A stretch of DNA of 42,812 bases from an uncultured Lachnospiraceae bacterium (GCA_947164865.1 CAMUYA010000028.1:1-42812); one strand, 5' to 3'. Positions 16,293-26,308 are shown, numbered from the stretch's first letter. Numbers and translations: made by a program. Notes: generated from the letters alone by a model not told the origin.

Positions 16293-17637
16293 GAATCTGT
16301 TCCTTCTTCTTTTCCGGGTTATCTTCCCCTTGATCCGAATCCTCGCTCTCCGGTTCGGGGAGTGTTACTTCTATTTTCTCGATCCTGTTCTGGTCAATGC
16401 CTCTGACAGTAAGCTTTATTCCGTTATCAAGAACTACGCTTTCCCCATTTTCCGGGAACCTGTCCAGCTTTTCGATTATGATCCCGCCAAGAGAATCGTA
16501 ATCATCGCTGTGTATCTCAGTTCCGAGCGCATCATTTACATCATCCGTGCTCATCGAAGCCTCGACCAGATATACTCTGTCATAAATCTTGGTGATCAGC
16601 TCCTCTTCGTCCTCATCATATTCATCTCTTATATCACCGACGATCTCTTCAAGCAGATCTTCAAGAGTAATCATGCCGACACAGTCACCGTACTCGTTCT
16701 GGACAAGCGCCACAGTAGTTGTACTCTCACGCATTTCCTCAAGAAGGTCGGCGGCTTTTTTATGCTCATGAGGGAATATACACTCATGAAGATGATCTCT
16801 TACAACGAAATTGTCAGTATCCTCAAGAAAAGCAAGGTCCTTGATATTGATCACTCCAAGGAAATTGTCATGTTCTCCCTCTTCGTCCTCTTCATAAACA
16901 GGAAGCCTGGTGTACATATGCTCCTTGAAGGTTTCCTTGATCTCCTCGAAAGTATCAGACACCTTAACGGTAACCATATTTACGCGGGGGATCATGATAT
17001 CCTTTGCTTCAGCATCGGAGAATTCGAACACATTGAGGATCATCTCCCTCTCTTCGGATTCAAGCACTCCGTCCTCGTGTCCCGCCTCAACGTATGTCTT
17101 TATCTCCGTCTCGGTGATGGCTTCATGGTGATCTTCATCGACCTTAAGAAGCTTCTGAACGCCCTTTGTTATCGCATCAACGATAAATATGATGGGTGTC
17201 AGGATTATCATTATGGCATAAATTATCCCGGCATAAGCAAATGAGATCTTCTCGGAGTATGTCATAGCCCAGTTCTTGGGGATGATCTCGCCAAATATGA
17301 TTATCACGATTGTGATCGCTGCAGTCATTATACCTATCGCAAGGCTTTCCGACATACTTGCACCTGCATTCTGGCTGATCCTGATCGCGATTACCGTTGC
17401 AAGAGATGATGCGGAAATGTTAACGATATTGTTTCCGATAAGGACTGCAGAAAGCATCTTGCTGCGCTTATTTATTATCTTGTCTACAAGCGCTGCGGCT
17501 TTGCTTCCCTCCTCTGCAAGGCTGTGTATTCTGATCTTGTTAACTGCGGTAAGCGCTGTCTCGGCAGATGAGAAAAAAGCCGACAAAACAATCAGAAATA
17601 ATAAAACGATTATCTTGATAATACTGTCTATGTCCAA
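16285..17637 (-). CDS. CNNM/CorC-HlyC family membrane protein (DUF21, paired CBS, CorC_HlyC)
   Basis: A 450-aa membrane protein. The DUF21 region has four hydrophobic stretches: an N-terminal segment, then about residues 60-80, 95-115 and 130-155. Two CBS domains follow between about residues 200 and 330 (MIPRVNMVTVKVSDTFEE, and VGMITLEDLLEEIVGDIRDE with its flanking strands). A CorC_HlyC domain comes next, and the tail is very acidic. Proteins of this family are linked to Mg2+ or divalent-cation efflux and homeostasis; the old hemolysin label is not informative. The start is TTG at 17637 with AGGAGGG eight bases upstream. That ribosome site lies in the loop of a 6-bp hairpin (17642-17660). 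It is 77 bases after the LytTR regulator gene and overlaps porC by 8 bases. Confidence 0.9.
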   Translation of the reverse strand: MDIDSIIKIIVLLFLIVLSAFFSSAETALTAVNKIRIHSLAEEGSKAAALVDKIINKRSKMLSAVLIGNNIVNISASSLATVIAIRISQNAGASMSESLAIGIMTAAITIVIIIFGEIIPKNWAMTYSEKISFAYAGIIYAIMIILTPIIFIVDAITKGVQKLLKVDEDHHEAITETEIKTYVEAGHEDGVLESEEREMILNVFEFSDAEAKDIMIPRVNMVTVKVSDTFEEIKETFKEHMYTRLPVYEEDEEGEHDNFLGVINIKDLAFLEDTDNFVVRDHLHECIFPHEHKKAADLLEEMRESTTTVALVQNEYGDCVGMITLEDLLEEIVGDIRDEYDEDEEELITKIYDRVYLVEASMSTDDVNDALGTEIHSDDYDSLGGIIIEKLDRFPENGESVVLDNGIKLTVRGIDQNRIEKIEVTLPEPESEDSDQGEDNPEKKKEQIHE

Positions 17638-17641
17638 GTAA

Positions 17642-17660
17642 AATGCCCTCCTACGGCATT
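17642..17660 (-). promoter_or_regulatory. Hairpin displaying the ribosome binding site of the CNNM gene
   Basis: A perfect 6-bp stem AATGCC/GGCATT (17642-17647 with 17655-17660) encloses a 7-nt loop that contains the core of the GGAGGG ribosome site for the TTG start at 17637. It could present or mask the site; its effect is not known. Confidence 0.4.
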
Positions 17661-17714
17661 AAATAATATAATACCATAAAAGGGCAACAGTTTCTACAAA
17701 AAACGCATATTTAT

Positions 17715-18449
17715 TCAATTATTCCGGCCTAAATACTTCTGCTTTATTTCATCATATTTTTCCGAAGTCATAAGCGCCGTTTCATCAGTATCCTTTAACC
17801 TTACTATATATGTCCATCTGCCGTAAGTTTCGAGCTTTTTAACTGCATCCACTCTGATGATATATGACTTATGGCAGCGTATAAACATCTTTGGATCAAG
17901 CTTTTCCTCAAATGAGCCCAAGGATTGAGATGTGAGAAGTACCTCTTCCGCGGTAACAATCCTTGTCATGCCATCGTTTCTTTCTATCATGATTATGTCA
18001 TTGACATCCACAAGGTTTATCTCTTCCTTTCCCCGGATGATCAGTTTTTCGTGGGAGCCTTCAGGGACATGAGCATTCCGGTCCGACTCAATCATATTCT
18101 TTATCCTGTCCAGGGTTTTATTGATCCTCTCCATGTCAAATGGCTTCACAAGATAATCAAAAGCATATATTTCAAACGCATTCGCCATATACTCGCTATG
18201 TGCGGTGGCAAAAACGATCTTGACCTTGGGATCGACCTCGGTCATCGCTTTAGCACATTCCAGACCGTTTTCGCCGCCCAGATCTATATCCATAAAAACC
18301 ACATCAGGTCTGAGTCTGACAAAATCGCTGATGGCCGATGCGAAAGTACCGCATGCCGAAACGGCGCTGCATTCCGCGTTTTTTTCTATCATCCTTTTCA
18401 GGATGTTTCGGATCTGTTCTTCGTCTTCAACCACCATAACATTTATCAT
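17715..18449 (-). CDS. LytTR-type DNA-binding response regulator
   Basis: A 244-aa response regulator. The N-terminal receiver domain keeps the acidic pocket (VVEDEEQ), the phospho-acceptor Asp54 ([14 protein letters not shown]) and Lys102 (FDYLVKPFD). The C-terminal LytTR DNA-binding domain (about residues 135-240) shows [33 protein letters not shown] and RWTYIVRLK. Its ATG overlaps the floA stop as ATGA, so it is co-translated with the flotillin. The histidine kinase of the same operon, three genes upstream, is the obvious partner. LytTR regulators often control membrane or envelope genes and bind repeated 9-bp half-sites; no such repeat was found in this window. Confidence 0.93.
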   Translation of the reverse strand: MINVMVVEDEEQIRNILKRMIEKNAECSAVSACGTFASAISDFVRLRPDVVFMDIDLGGENGLECAKAMTEVDPKVKIVFATAHSEYMANAFEIYAFDYLVKPFDMERINKTLDRIKNMIESDRNAHVPEGSHEKLIIRGKEEINLVDVNDIIMIERNDGMTRIVTAEEVLLTSQSLGSFEEKLDPKMFIRCHKSYIIRVDAVKKLETYGRWTYIVRLKDTDETALMTSEKYDEIKQKYLGRNN

Positions 18450-19411
18450 GTATCATTCCTCTTTGTATCAACATATCCGGTCACACCGTTTCCGATATCC
18501 TTTTTCATTTTAGTGTCTGCCTGGATATTCTGCATCTTGTAATAATCAAACACTCCAAGATTACCGGATCTGAGGGCTTCTGACATTGCTCTGGGAACCT
18601 CTGCTTCTGCCTTTACTACCTCGGCCTTCATTTCCTGTTCAAGAGCTACAGCCATCGCCCTTCTCTCTTCTGCCTTAGCCTGAGCTATCTTTGTATTTGC
18701 TTCAGCCTGCAGGCTCTGCAGATTAGCGCCGATGTTTCTGCCTATATCGATATCAGCTATATCAATTGAAATTATCTCATAAGCAGTTCCGGAATCAAGT
18801 CCCTTTTCAAGCACAACTTTTGAAATATCATCCGGATTCTCAAGCACACTGCTGTGTGTCTGTGCCGAACCGACCGTAGTAACTATACCTTCGCCGACTC
18901 TCGCAAGTACCGTCGCTTCACCGGCGCCTCCGATGAGCTGGTCAATATTGGTTCTCACGGTTACACGCGCCTTTACAAGAAGCTCTATACCATCCTTTGC
19001 AACTGCCGAGATCTGCGGTGTTTCAATAACCTTGGGAGTAACACTCATCGTAACCGCTTCAAATACATTTCTTCCGGCCAGATCTATAGCCGAAGCCTGC
19101 TCGAATGAAAGATTCATTCCGGCACGTTCTGCCGCTATAAGTGCATTAACAACATTATCTACATTACCTCCGGCAAGATAGTGAGCTTCCAGCTCGTTTG
19201 TTTTCACCTTAAGTCCTGCTTTGGTTGCTTTGATCAGCGGTCTGACGATATAAGCCGGTTTCACCCTGCGAAGCTTCATTCCCACAAGGGAGACAATGCC
19301 TATTTTTACTCCGCTTGCTACGGCTGAGATCCAGATTCCGACAGGTATTATTGAAAAAAACACTATAAGTATCACAACAACGATTAATGATATTATCATG
19401 GGCAGCTTCAT
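18446..19411 (-). CDS. floA: Flotillin-like protein FloA
   Basis: A 321-aa bacterial flotillin that scaffolds functional membrane microdomains. The N-terminal membrane insertion (two hydrophobic stretches within residues 4-48) is followed by the FloA-specific region [20 protein letters not shown] with [20 protein letters not shown]. An SPFH-like domain follows, then the Ala/Glu-rich flotillin helices ([40 protein letters not shown]). Length and order match B. subtilis FloA (YqfA). The ATG at 19411 has a strong AGGAGG site. It lies 54 bases after nfeD and overlaps the LytTR regulator by 4 bases. The FloA-NfeD pairing is common; the flanking two-component system is not part of the B. subtilis arrangement. 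Confidence 0.95.
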   Translation of the reverse strand: MKLPMIISLIVVVILIVFFSIIPVGIWISAVASGVKIGIVSLVGMKLRRVKPAYIVRPLIKATKAGLKVKTNELEAHYLAGGNVDNVVNALIAAERAGMNLSFEQASAIDLAGRNVFEAVTMSVTPKVIETPQISAVAKDGIELLVKARVTVRTNIDQLIGGAGEATVLARVGEGIVTTVGSAQTHSSVLENPDDISKVVLEKGLDSGTAYEIISIDIADIDIGRNIGANLQSLQAEANTKIAQAKAEERRAMAVALEQEMKAEVVKAEAEVPRAMSEALRSGNLGVFDYYKMQNIQADTKMKKDIGNGVTGYVDTKRNDT

Positions 19412-19465
19412 ATTCTTATCCTCCTCTTTTTAAGCCTGATTTCTGATATACCCTCTTGTTATAAT

Positions 19466-19939
19466 CTAAACATCCACAAATATCTTGTTATTCTTTATAG
19501 CGGTTATCTTAAGTTCGGATCCTTTGGCAATATAACCTGAAGTGATCACATCCAGTTTTACCCCGTCGAATTCACCCTTTCCGGATGGCTTTAGATCTGT
19601 GATAGCAGTTCCCTTTTTCCCTATAAGATATTCCATGTCTTTTTCTTCAATAAACAGATTCTTTCCCTGCAGATCTGTTTCAAGCTTGATCGGGGACTTG
19701 ACCTTTTTCGAGTTGAAAACAATAATGCTCACAACAAGCATTACAGCTATTACCACTATTGTTATAGCACCGACTGTAATTCTTTCATACATCGTTTTTC
19801 CGGCCAGAAAAATTCCGCCTATGGTACAGAGTATTCCAAGAATTCCCGGCACTCCGAAACCCGGAATAAAGAATTCCACACCGATAAGTACAATACCGAT
19901 GATCAGAACTATTATACCCAATATCTGTATTATTCCCAT
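19466..19939 (-). CDS. nfeD: NfeD family membrane protein (short form)
   Basis: A 157-aa membrane protein of the short NfeD class, usually encoded beside flotillin-like genes and thought to work with them in membrane microdomains. It has a hydrophobic N-terminal half (segments at about residues 3-25, 30-45 and 52-72) and a C-terminal OB-fold domain (VGKKGTAITDLKPSGKGEFDG, GSELKITAIKNNKIFV). The longer serine-protease NfeD form is not present. I start at MGIIQILG (19939): AAAGGAG lies seven bases upstream, inside the end of the kinase gene. The junction is TGA-C-ATG with one base between genes, so translation of kinase and NfeD should be coupled. Confidence 0.88.
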   Translation of the reverse strand: MGIIQILGIIVLIIGIVLIGVEFFIPGFGVPGILGILCTIGGIFLAGKTMYERITVGAITIVVIAVMLVVSIIVFNSKKVKSPIKLETDLQGKNLFIEEKDMEYLIGKKGTAITDLKPSGKGEFDGVKLDVITSGYIAKGSELKITAIKNNKIFVDV

Positions 19940-19940
19940 G

Positions 19941-20678
19941 TCACTCTCCTTTCGCAAGATTTATCGTAAATACTGTCTTATCCTCGTTCGATTCCAGCCC
20001 GATCCTTCCCTTGTTTTCGGCAAGAATACAGGAAACAATGTAAAGACCCATTCCGTGGCCTTCGCCATCTTTTGTCGTAAAACCTTTCTTAAACACCTGA
20101 TCCTGCGCCTCCCATGGAATCCCCGGACCGTTATCCTCCACCTCAAAACAATAATCTTCCTTTGTCTCGGAAATACTGATCCTTATTATTCTTTCATTCT
20201 TATCAACACTTTCAAGTGCTCTTATAGCATTATCCGTTAGATTGGAAATGACTTTGCACAGTTCCCAGTCCTCGATATGTATTTTTTTAAGATCCGATTT
20301 CACCTCAGCTATAAGCTCAATACCTTTTGAATCACACTCAGCGATCTTAGCTGCAAGCAAAGCATTTATAGCGGGTTTTGATGTTTTGATAGCCTTACCT
20401 GTTTTCAGGAACTCCTTATATATCTTTTGCAGATATGAATTCATTTCTTCATATTCCCCGAGTTCCATAAGCCCGTATATGATCTGTAGATGATTTAAAT
20501 AATCATGTCTTTCCATCCTGAGTCGGTCATTAAGATCGCCGATATCCTTTATGCTTTCCCGGAGCATGTTGTTCTTCTCGGAAAGCCTTAAACAGTTCTT
20601 TAAAAGAATGATCAATCCGACAGCAAATACAATTATAAGTATTATTAAAATAAGAAAATATATAGGGTTGTTTCCCAC
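19941..20678 (-). CDS. Membrane histidine kinase with Spo0B-like dimerisation domain, minimal sensor
   Basis: A 245-aa sensor kinase. One hydrophobic N-terminal helix (about residues 6-27) is followed directly by a short coiled region. Next comes a Spo0B/CitS-type histidine region, RHDYLNHLQIIYGL (His58), then a GHKL ATPase domain with N-box (SNLTDNAIRAL), G1 box (VEDNGPGIP) and G2 box (GHGMGLYIV). There is no extracellular loop, PAS or HAMP domain, so the signal probably arrives through the membrane or a protein partner. The start is GTG at 20678 with GGAGG six bases upstream. The next gene, nfeD, begins one base after its stop, and the LytTR regulator is three genes downstream. Confidence 0.9.
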   Translation of the reverse strand: MGNNPIYFLILIILIIVFAVGLIILLKNCLRLSEKNNMLRESIKDIGDLNDRLRMERHDYLNHLQIIYGLMELGEYEEMNSYLQKIYKEFLKTGKAIKTSKPAINALLAAKIAECDSKGIELIAEVKSDLKKIHIEDWELCKVISNLTDNAIRALESVDKNERIIRISISETKEDYCFEVEDNGPGIPWEAQDQVFKKGFTTKDGEGHGMGLYIVSCILAENKGRIGLESNEDKTVFTINLAKGE

Positions 20679-20757
20679 AGGATTCCTCCGTGATCACTTT
20701 ATGATCCAAGAATAACACACTGATAGTTTTCTACAATACCAACCTTCTCAATTATAC

Positions 20758-20786
20758 AAAAAAAGGGTTGAAATGTCATTCAACCC
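20758..20786 (-). terminator. Intrinsic terminator of the Nudix gene
   Basis: A perfect 8-bp stem GGGTTGAA/TTCAACCC (20765-20772 with 20779-20786) with a 6-nt loop, followed on the minus strand by a run of seven U. It lies about 60 bases past the Nudix stop and insulates the kinase-NfeD-FloA-regulator operon. Confidence 0.85.
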
Positions 20787-20847
20787 TGTACCAAAACAAA
20801 TATGATCATTCAGCCTATTATCTCAGGTAATGTGCAGATCACTCTTT

Positions 20848-21363
20848 TCATCTGATCGTTTTTATATAATCCTCATACCGCATATTGTGGGATTTGATGG
20901 CTTCATCGGAATCAACATAAGCCAGAAACCCTGCGGTATCCACCCATTTGTAAGCCACAGTCTCACCTTCCTGCAAAACGATGGAATCCTTCTTGCAGTT
21001 CACTCTTGCGATATATGAATAAAATGTGCTCCTGCTCTTTTCGCTGAAGCTATGTCCCACCAGTTCAAGCTTATCCGCATCTATATCAATTCCGGTTTCT
21101 TCCTTAAGCTCTCTCACCGCGCACTGAAGGGGGCTCTCGCCTTCCTGGGCACTTCCGCCTGCGCTTGCCTCCCAGTATCCGGGATAAACCTCCTTTTTAT
21201 CATGGCGCTTTGTGAGCAGATATGTGCCGTCCCTGTGAATAACTAGGATATCGCACACCATGTGATAAAGCCCGTCCGGAATAGGTTCGGATGAGTATCT
21301 GTCTTTCTTGAACTCACTTTTTCTGCCCATATTATCGTATAAATCCCAGATTTCTGATTGCAT
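20848..21363 (-). CDS. Nudix hydrolase
   Basis: A 171-aa hydrolase expected to cleave a nucleoside diphosphate linked to another moiety. The Nudix box is complete: it opens with GGSAQEGESPLQCAVRE and ends LKEETGI (about residues 70-95), giving the G-x5-E-x7-REUxEExGU pattern. The N-terminus (MQSEIWDLYDNMGRKSEFKK) resembles the isopentenyl-diphosphate-isomerase-like or YfcD-type Nudix group, but the substrate cannot be told from sequence. I chose the ATG at 21363 over a GTG at 21408, because the N-terminus from this ATG matches the family and a GAG lies upstream. It sits 71 bases after the MATE exporter gene and is followed by a clear terminator. Confidence 0.88.
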   Translation of the reverse strand: MQSEIWDLYDNMGRKSEFKKDRYSSEPIPDGLYHMVCDILVIHRDGTYLLTKRHDKKEVYPGYWEASAGGSAQEGESPLQCAVRELKEETGIDIDADKLELVGHSFSEKSRSTFYSYIARVNCKKDSIVLQEGETVAYKWVDTAGFLAYVDSDEAIKSHNMRYEDYIKTIR

Positions 21364-21434
21364 ATAATACTCTTTTCTTAATCTTAGATTAAATATTGCT
21401 ACGATCACCGATCTTTTGGAGTTTATAAACTGCT

Positions 21435-22919
21435 TTATGCCTCGTTATTCTCTCCGATATGTTTAATGGTTTTATCGTATATCCTCTTAAAGAAAAATGT
21501 TGTGGCGGCAGCCGACATAAGCTCCGCAATGGGAAACGACCACCAGACATAGTCAACATTTCCCGGTAAGGAAAGCAGATATGCTGCGGGAATAAGTACC
21601 ACGATCTGTCTCATTATGGATACTATCATGCTGTACACACTCGTACCGAGTGCCTGGAACATGGATCCTGTCACAATGCAATAGGCGGCTATCGGGAAGT
21701 GAATTCCTATTATCCTTAATGCCACCGTTCCTATCCTGAGCATATCATCGGATGCGTCGAAAAGAAGCAGCAGATACTGCGGTATGCTTTCAAAAAGCGC
21801 AACACCAACAAGCATTATGGCCGTTGCATAGATCCATGCAAGGCGCCAGGTCTTCATCATCCTCTTTTTGCTCTGTGCACCATAGTTGAATGCGACTATG
21901 GGGATCATTCCGTTATTAAGACCGAAAACAGGCATAAATGTGAAGCTCTGAAGCTTGAAATAAACCCCGAATACGGCGACTGCTGTGGATGAAAAGCCGA
22001 TAAGGATCTTGTTCATAATATAGACCATTAGTGATCCTATAGACTGCATTATGATCGACGGAACACCTATCTTGTATATGTTGCCTATCATGGCTCCGTC
22101 CGGCTTAAAGCCCTTAAATGAGATATGTATGTCCGGATTTTTTTTGATATTAAAAATGCATGCCATTACTGCTGCAACTATCTGGCCGCAGACCGTTGCT
22201 ATGGCAGCTCCGGTAACGCCAAGCTTCGGCGCTCCGATAAGACCGAATATAAGTATCGGATCCAGTATCAGATTTATGATGGCACCTGTCCCCTGGGTGA
22301 TCATTGTTAAAAGAGTTCTTCCGGTGGATGTAAGCAGTCTCTCAAATATAAACTGTCCGAAAATACCGAAAGAGCATGTAAGCACCACCGTTAAATACTG
22401 TACTCCGTATTCAATGATTTCAGGATCGTCTGTCTGGCTCATGTAAAAGGGCCTGACTACGGTAAGCCCGATTATCAGAAAGAGCAGGAAGCTGATTGCC
22501 GCAAGAAAAATGCCGTTTACGGCAGCTTTATTTGCTCGCTCATACTCCTTTTCTCCAAGGGATTTTGAAAGTATGGCATTGATTCCGACTCCGGTACCGC
22601 CGGCAAGGGCTATCATAAGTGTTTGAAGAGGAAATGCCATTGAAACAGCGGTAAGAGCATCCTCAGCCACTCTTGCCACAAATATGCTGTCCACTATATT
22701 ATAAAGAGCCTGTACAAGCATGGATGCCATCATGGGAAGCGACATCGTAATAAGAAGTCTGTTTACCGGCAGCACTCCCATCTTGTTTTCTTTACGGCTA
22801 TCTGTCTGTTCTTTTACATCATTTGATCCGGGATCATCATTCGTTTCTTTAATGTCAATATTCAATTCTATATTTTCTGCATCATTTATAATATCTTTAT
22901 TTGATTCACTATAAGCCAT
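21435..22919 (-). CDS. MATE family efflux transporter
   Basis: A 494-aa multidrug/toxin-extrusion type exporter with about twelve membrane segments in two halves. A hydrophilic N-terminal extension of about 45 residues, rich in Asp, Asn and Glu, precedes MGVLPVNRLLITMSLPMMAS. MATE signatures are visible: SMLVQALYNIVDSIFVAR near residue 60, GTGVGINAILSKSLGEKEYE near residue 107, and GLNNGMIPIVAFNYGAQSKKRMM in the second half. It would use a Na+ or H+ gradient; the substrate is unknown. The ATG at 22919 has a weak ribosome site, and the alternative start at MGVL (residue 47) has none. It lies 95 bases downstream of the DUF4298 gene. Confidence 0.92.
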   Translation of the reverse strand: MAYSESNKDIINDAENIELNIDIKETNDDPGSNDVKEQTDSRKENKMGVLPVNRLLITMSLPMMASMLVQALYNIVDSIFVARVAEDALTAVSMAFPLQTLMIALAGGTGVGINAILSKSLGEKEYERANKAAVNGIFLAAISFLLFLIIGLTVVRPFYMSQTDDPEIIEYGVQYLTVVLTCSFGIFGQFIFERLLTSTGRTLLTMITQGTGAIINLILDPILIFGLIGAPKLGVTGAAIATVCGQIVAAVMACIFNIKKNPDIHISFKGFKPDGAMIGNIYKIGVPSIIMQSIGSLMVYIMNKILIGFSSTAVAVFGVYFKLQSFTFMPVFGLNNGMIPIVAFNYGAQSKKRMMKTWRLAWIYATAIMLVGVALFESIPQYLLLLFDASDDMLRIGTVALRIIGIHFPIAAYCIVTGSMFQALGTSVYSMIVSIMRQIVVLIPAAYLLSLPGNVDYVWWSFPIAELMSAAATTFFFKRIYDKTIKHIGENNEA

Positions 22920-23014
22920 TTTTAAACTATTCCGATTACTGTTTTTTTCACTTATTTTTTATACAGTTTATTTATATGATCATTTCCGTCAAGTACAATA
23001 TTCTTTAGAAATGT

Positions 23015-23293
23015 CTACATGCAGTCCATGTATCTTTCCGTCTCCTCAAGCAGATCAAAAAGCGCATCCTCCGAGAGCACACCTCTTTTCAGGTCTTTGG
23101 GGAGCTCGCCTCTTTCATCTGCTTCAAAATCCTCTCTCCACTCATTCTCATAATAATCCTGAAGCTTTTCTATATCCGATGAAAGATTCCCCAGCCTGTT
23201 AAGATGCTCTCTGATGACGGTAACAACCTTATTTACTCTCTCCATGGAGGCTTCCATTTCGTTGATCCTCTTAATGCGGTTATTGTCAGCCAT
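23015..23293 (-). CDS. Small DUF4298 protein
   Basis: A 92-aa, acidic, mostly helical cytoplasmic protein that looks like a coiled coil (IKRINEMEASMERVNKVV, LSSDIEKLQDYYENEWREDF) with an LPKDLKRGVLSEDALFDLL segment typical of DUF4298. The function of the family is unknown. The ATG at 23293 has GAAGGAG seven bases upstream. A perfect TATAAT (23326-23331, minus strand) lies about 33 bases before the start, but the matching -35 would fall inside the gdhA terminator stem, so the promoter is uncertain. Confidence 0.85.
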   Translation of the reverse strand: MADNNRIKRINEMEASMERVNKVVTVIREHLNRLGNLSSDIEKLQDYYENEWREDFEADERGELPKDLKRGVLSEDALFDLLEETERYMDCM

Positions 23294-23339
23294 ATTCTCT
23301 CCTTCTTTTAAAGTGATGTTCTTTGATTATACCACAAAC

Positions 23340-23374
23340 AAGGACCCGCATCCACTGTAAGAATGCGGGCCCTT
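23340..23374 (-). terminator. Terminator of gdhA
   Basis: A GC-rich stem of 12 pairs with one mismatch (23340-23351 with 23363-23374, core GACCCGCAT/ATGCGGGCC) and an 11-nt loop, 56 bases past the gdhA stop. The tail on the minus strand is moderately U-rich (TGTTTG). Confidence 0.7.
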
Positions 23375-23429
23375 ACATTTAAAATAACGCTCTGCCTTCG
23401 GCAGCAGCATTTACTTATGCCTTTGGGGA

Positions 23430-24815
<1,386 letters not shown>

Positions 24816-24821
24816 TTATGC

Positions 24822-24852
24822 AAAAAAGGGCGCAGGAAATAACCTGTGCCCT
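24822..24852 (-). terminator. Intrinsic terminator between the SH3-domain gene and gdhA
   Basis: A 10-bp stem AGGGCGCAGG/CCTGTGCCCT (24827-24836 with 24843-24852, one G-U pair), loop AAATAA, followed on the minus strand by six U. It lies about 100 bases past the SH3-domain gene and 46 bases before the gdhA start. It may simply end the upstream gene or attenuate gdhA. Confidence 0.85.
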
Positions 24853-24949
24853 CTTTGGCTCAACAATAATATAATATATCAATTGTAAAAACATTTCATC
24901 AGCAAAATAGATAAATAATTTAGCAGTTCAACGCTTTACATCGGTAAAT

Positions 24950-26161
24950 TTAGTCAAAAACCGTATAATCAATGAAATCCGCGTTCACATAGGCTATAGT
25001 GTCCTCAAACTTTACGGTACACCAGCCGTCCTCGACAGCCACAAGCTCCAGCTGATCGCCGGTTACAAGCGCACCGACCTTTTCGGAATTAACATCCGGA
25101 AGACTTCTTACATTTACCTCGCTCTTTGCCGTAGCCATACCTATGGTAGGATAGCTCTCAGCACTCTGAACCATTGAAAGATACTCGGATTTGATAAATG
25201 CTTCCCTCTCTTTGAAAATGATCTTGGTCCAGCCATTAAGAAGAACCTCCACAACCTCGAACTTTTCGCCCTGCATTGCCTCTCCAATTCTTTCAGCCTG
25301 AGCGCTGTCCGAAGCTCTGACATTAACTCTTGTTGTAGCGGTGGCATACTGAACAACTTCCTCGGCGGGAACATCCTCTGTTTCGCCCTCAGCTGCCTTC
25401 TGCTCTTCCTCTTCGGCCTGCTTCTGAGCTTCTATGGTAGAATTGATCTCGGCAATCTTTTCTCCGACGGCGGTGCTGACTGTGGTGTCCAGCTCAACCA
25501 GATAATCAAGTATCTCGGGATGCTCGATGATGATATCGTTGTACTCGACATTTACCTTATTATTGAGTTCCTTAACATCATCCTGTGATGCCACTTTGGA
25601 AATATACTCGTTTTCCTTATCAGAAAGCTCTCCTTTTACAATATATAGCTCTCCGGTATCCGCGGTTTTAACGTAAAATCCACTGTATGCGGGAAGACTT
25701 ATGGTCGGAAACTCATCAAATACTACCATATAGTAAGCATAGGCAATGTAAGTTCCCTCTTCCGGGCCGGTCTGGCTGTATACATGCTCAACGGAGTAGG
25801 AAAGATACTTTGACTGCTCCTCAAGTCTGAAGCTCTCAGCTTCGTCAAGGCTGTCGCGGAGCGTCTGCAAAGTAGCCATATCGCCCTCGGAAAGGCATGC
25901 GAAATAATTGTCCACAAGCTGCCGGAGAGCTTCATCCGATGAATCCTCAAGCGGCACTTCCGCATCTTCGAGGATTACTTCTTCCTCAAGCTGCTGAGCC
26001 AGCTCTTCCTCGGCGATCTTTTTGGCTTCTTCTTCCTTTGCCCTGTATTTCATCGCGACAAAAACTATCACCGCCGCTACAATAAGAGCAAATCCGGGGA
26101 AAAAGTACTTACTGTACTTAAGAATGAATTTTCCTACCTTTTTAGCTATATCACCTATCAT
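24950..26161 (-). CDS. Membrane-anchored protein with two C-terminal bacterial SH3 domains
   Basis: A 403-aa protein, probably extracytoplasmic. One N-terminal membrane helix (about residues 19-37) is followed by a Glu/Ala-rich stretch (about 42-75). A middle domain (about 75-260) contains a LRQLVDNYFACLSEGDMATL segment. An acidic linker precedes two SH3b repeats: TRVNVRASDSAQAERIGEAM near residue 277, and SEVNVRSLPDVNSEKVGALV near residue 345. Such SH3b pairs commonly bind cell-wall material, so a role at the envelope is likely; no catalytic domain is visible. It is transcribed away from the tRNA gene and ends at a strong terminator. Confidence 0.8.
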   Translation of the reverse strand: MIGDIAKKVGKFILKYSKYFFPGFALIVAAVIVFVAMKYRAKEEEAKKIAEEELAQQLEEEVILEDAEVPLEDSSDEALRQLVDNYFACLSEGDMATLQTLRDSLDEAESFRLEEQSKYLSYSVEHVYSQTGPEEGTYIAYAYYMVVFDEFPTISLPAYSGFYVKTADTGELYIVKGELSDKENEYISKVASQDDVKELNNKVNVEYNDIIIEHPEILDYLVELDTTVSTAVGEKIAEINSTIEAQKQAEEEEQKAAEGETEDVPAEEVVQYATATTRVNVRASDSAQAERIGEAMQGEKFEVVEVLLNGWTKIIFKEREAFIKSEYLSMVQSAESYPTIGMATAKSEVNVRSLPDVNSEKVGALVTGDQLELVAVEDGWCTVKFEDTIAYVNADFIDYTVFD

Positions 26162-26236
26162 ATCTTTCTGACTTATTTCCTTCTAAAGCAATTAGTGATC
26201 CACAACGGACTCATGCTTTAAAGCGGTAACGAAAGC

Positions 26237-26308
26237 TGCGGCCGACAGGAATCGAACCTGCATTAAAGGCGTCGGAGGCCTTCGTTCTATCCGTTAGACT
26301 ACGGCCGC
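26237..26308 (-). tRNA. tRNA-Arg, anticodon CCG
   Basis: A 72-nt tRNA on the minus strand. The acceptor stem GCGGCCG/CGGCCGC pairs perfectly. The anticodon stem AAGGC/GCCTT encloses loop CTCCGAC, giving anticodon CCG (26273-26275), which reads CGG codons. The T-arm GCAGG-TTCGATT-CCTGT is normal. The D-stem has one C-A mismatch. The 3' CCA is not encoded. No integration-site duplicate of its 3' end was found nearby. Confidence 0.95.

Noticed and set aside
16144..17244. A 366-codon open frame on the plus strand
   Set aside because: It lies entirely antisense to the CNNM and porC genes, whose domains are clear; it has no ribosome site and a composition unlike a real protein.
16285..17637. Hemolysin
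   Set aside because: The HlyC/hemolysin name is historical; the DUF21-CBS-CorC layout indicates a CNNM/CorC-type ion-homeostasis protein.
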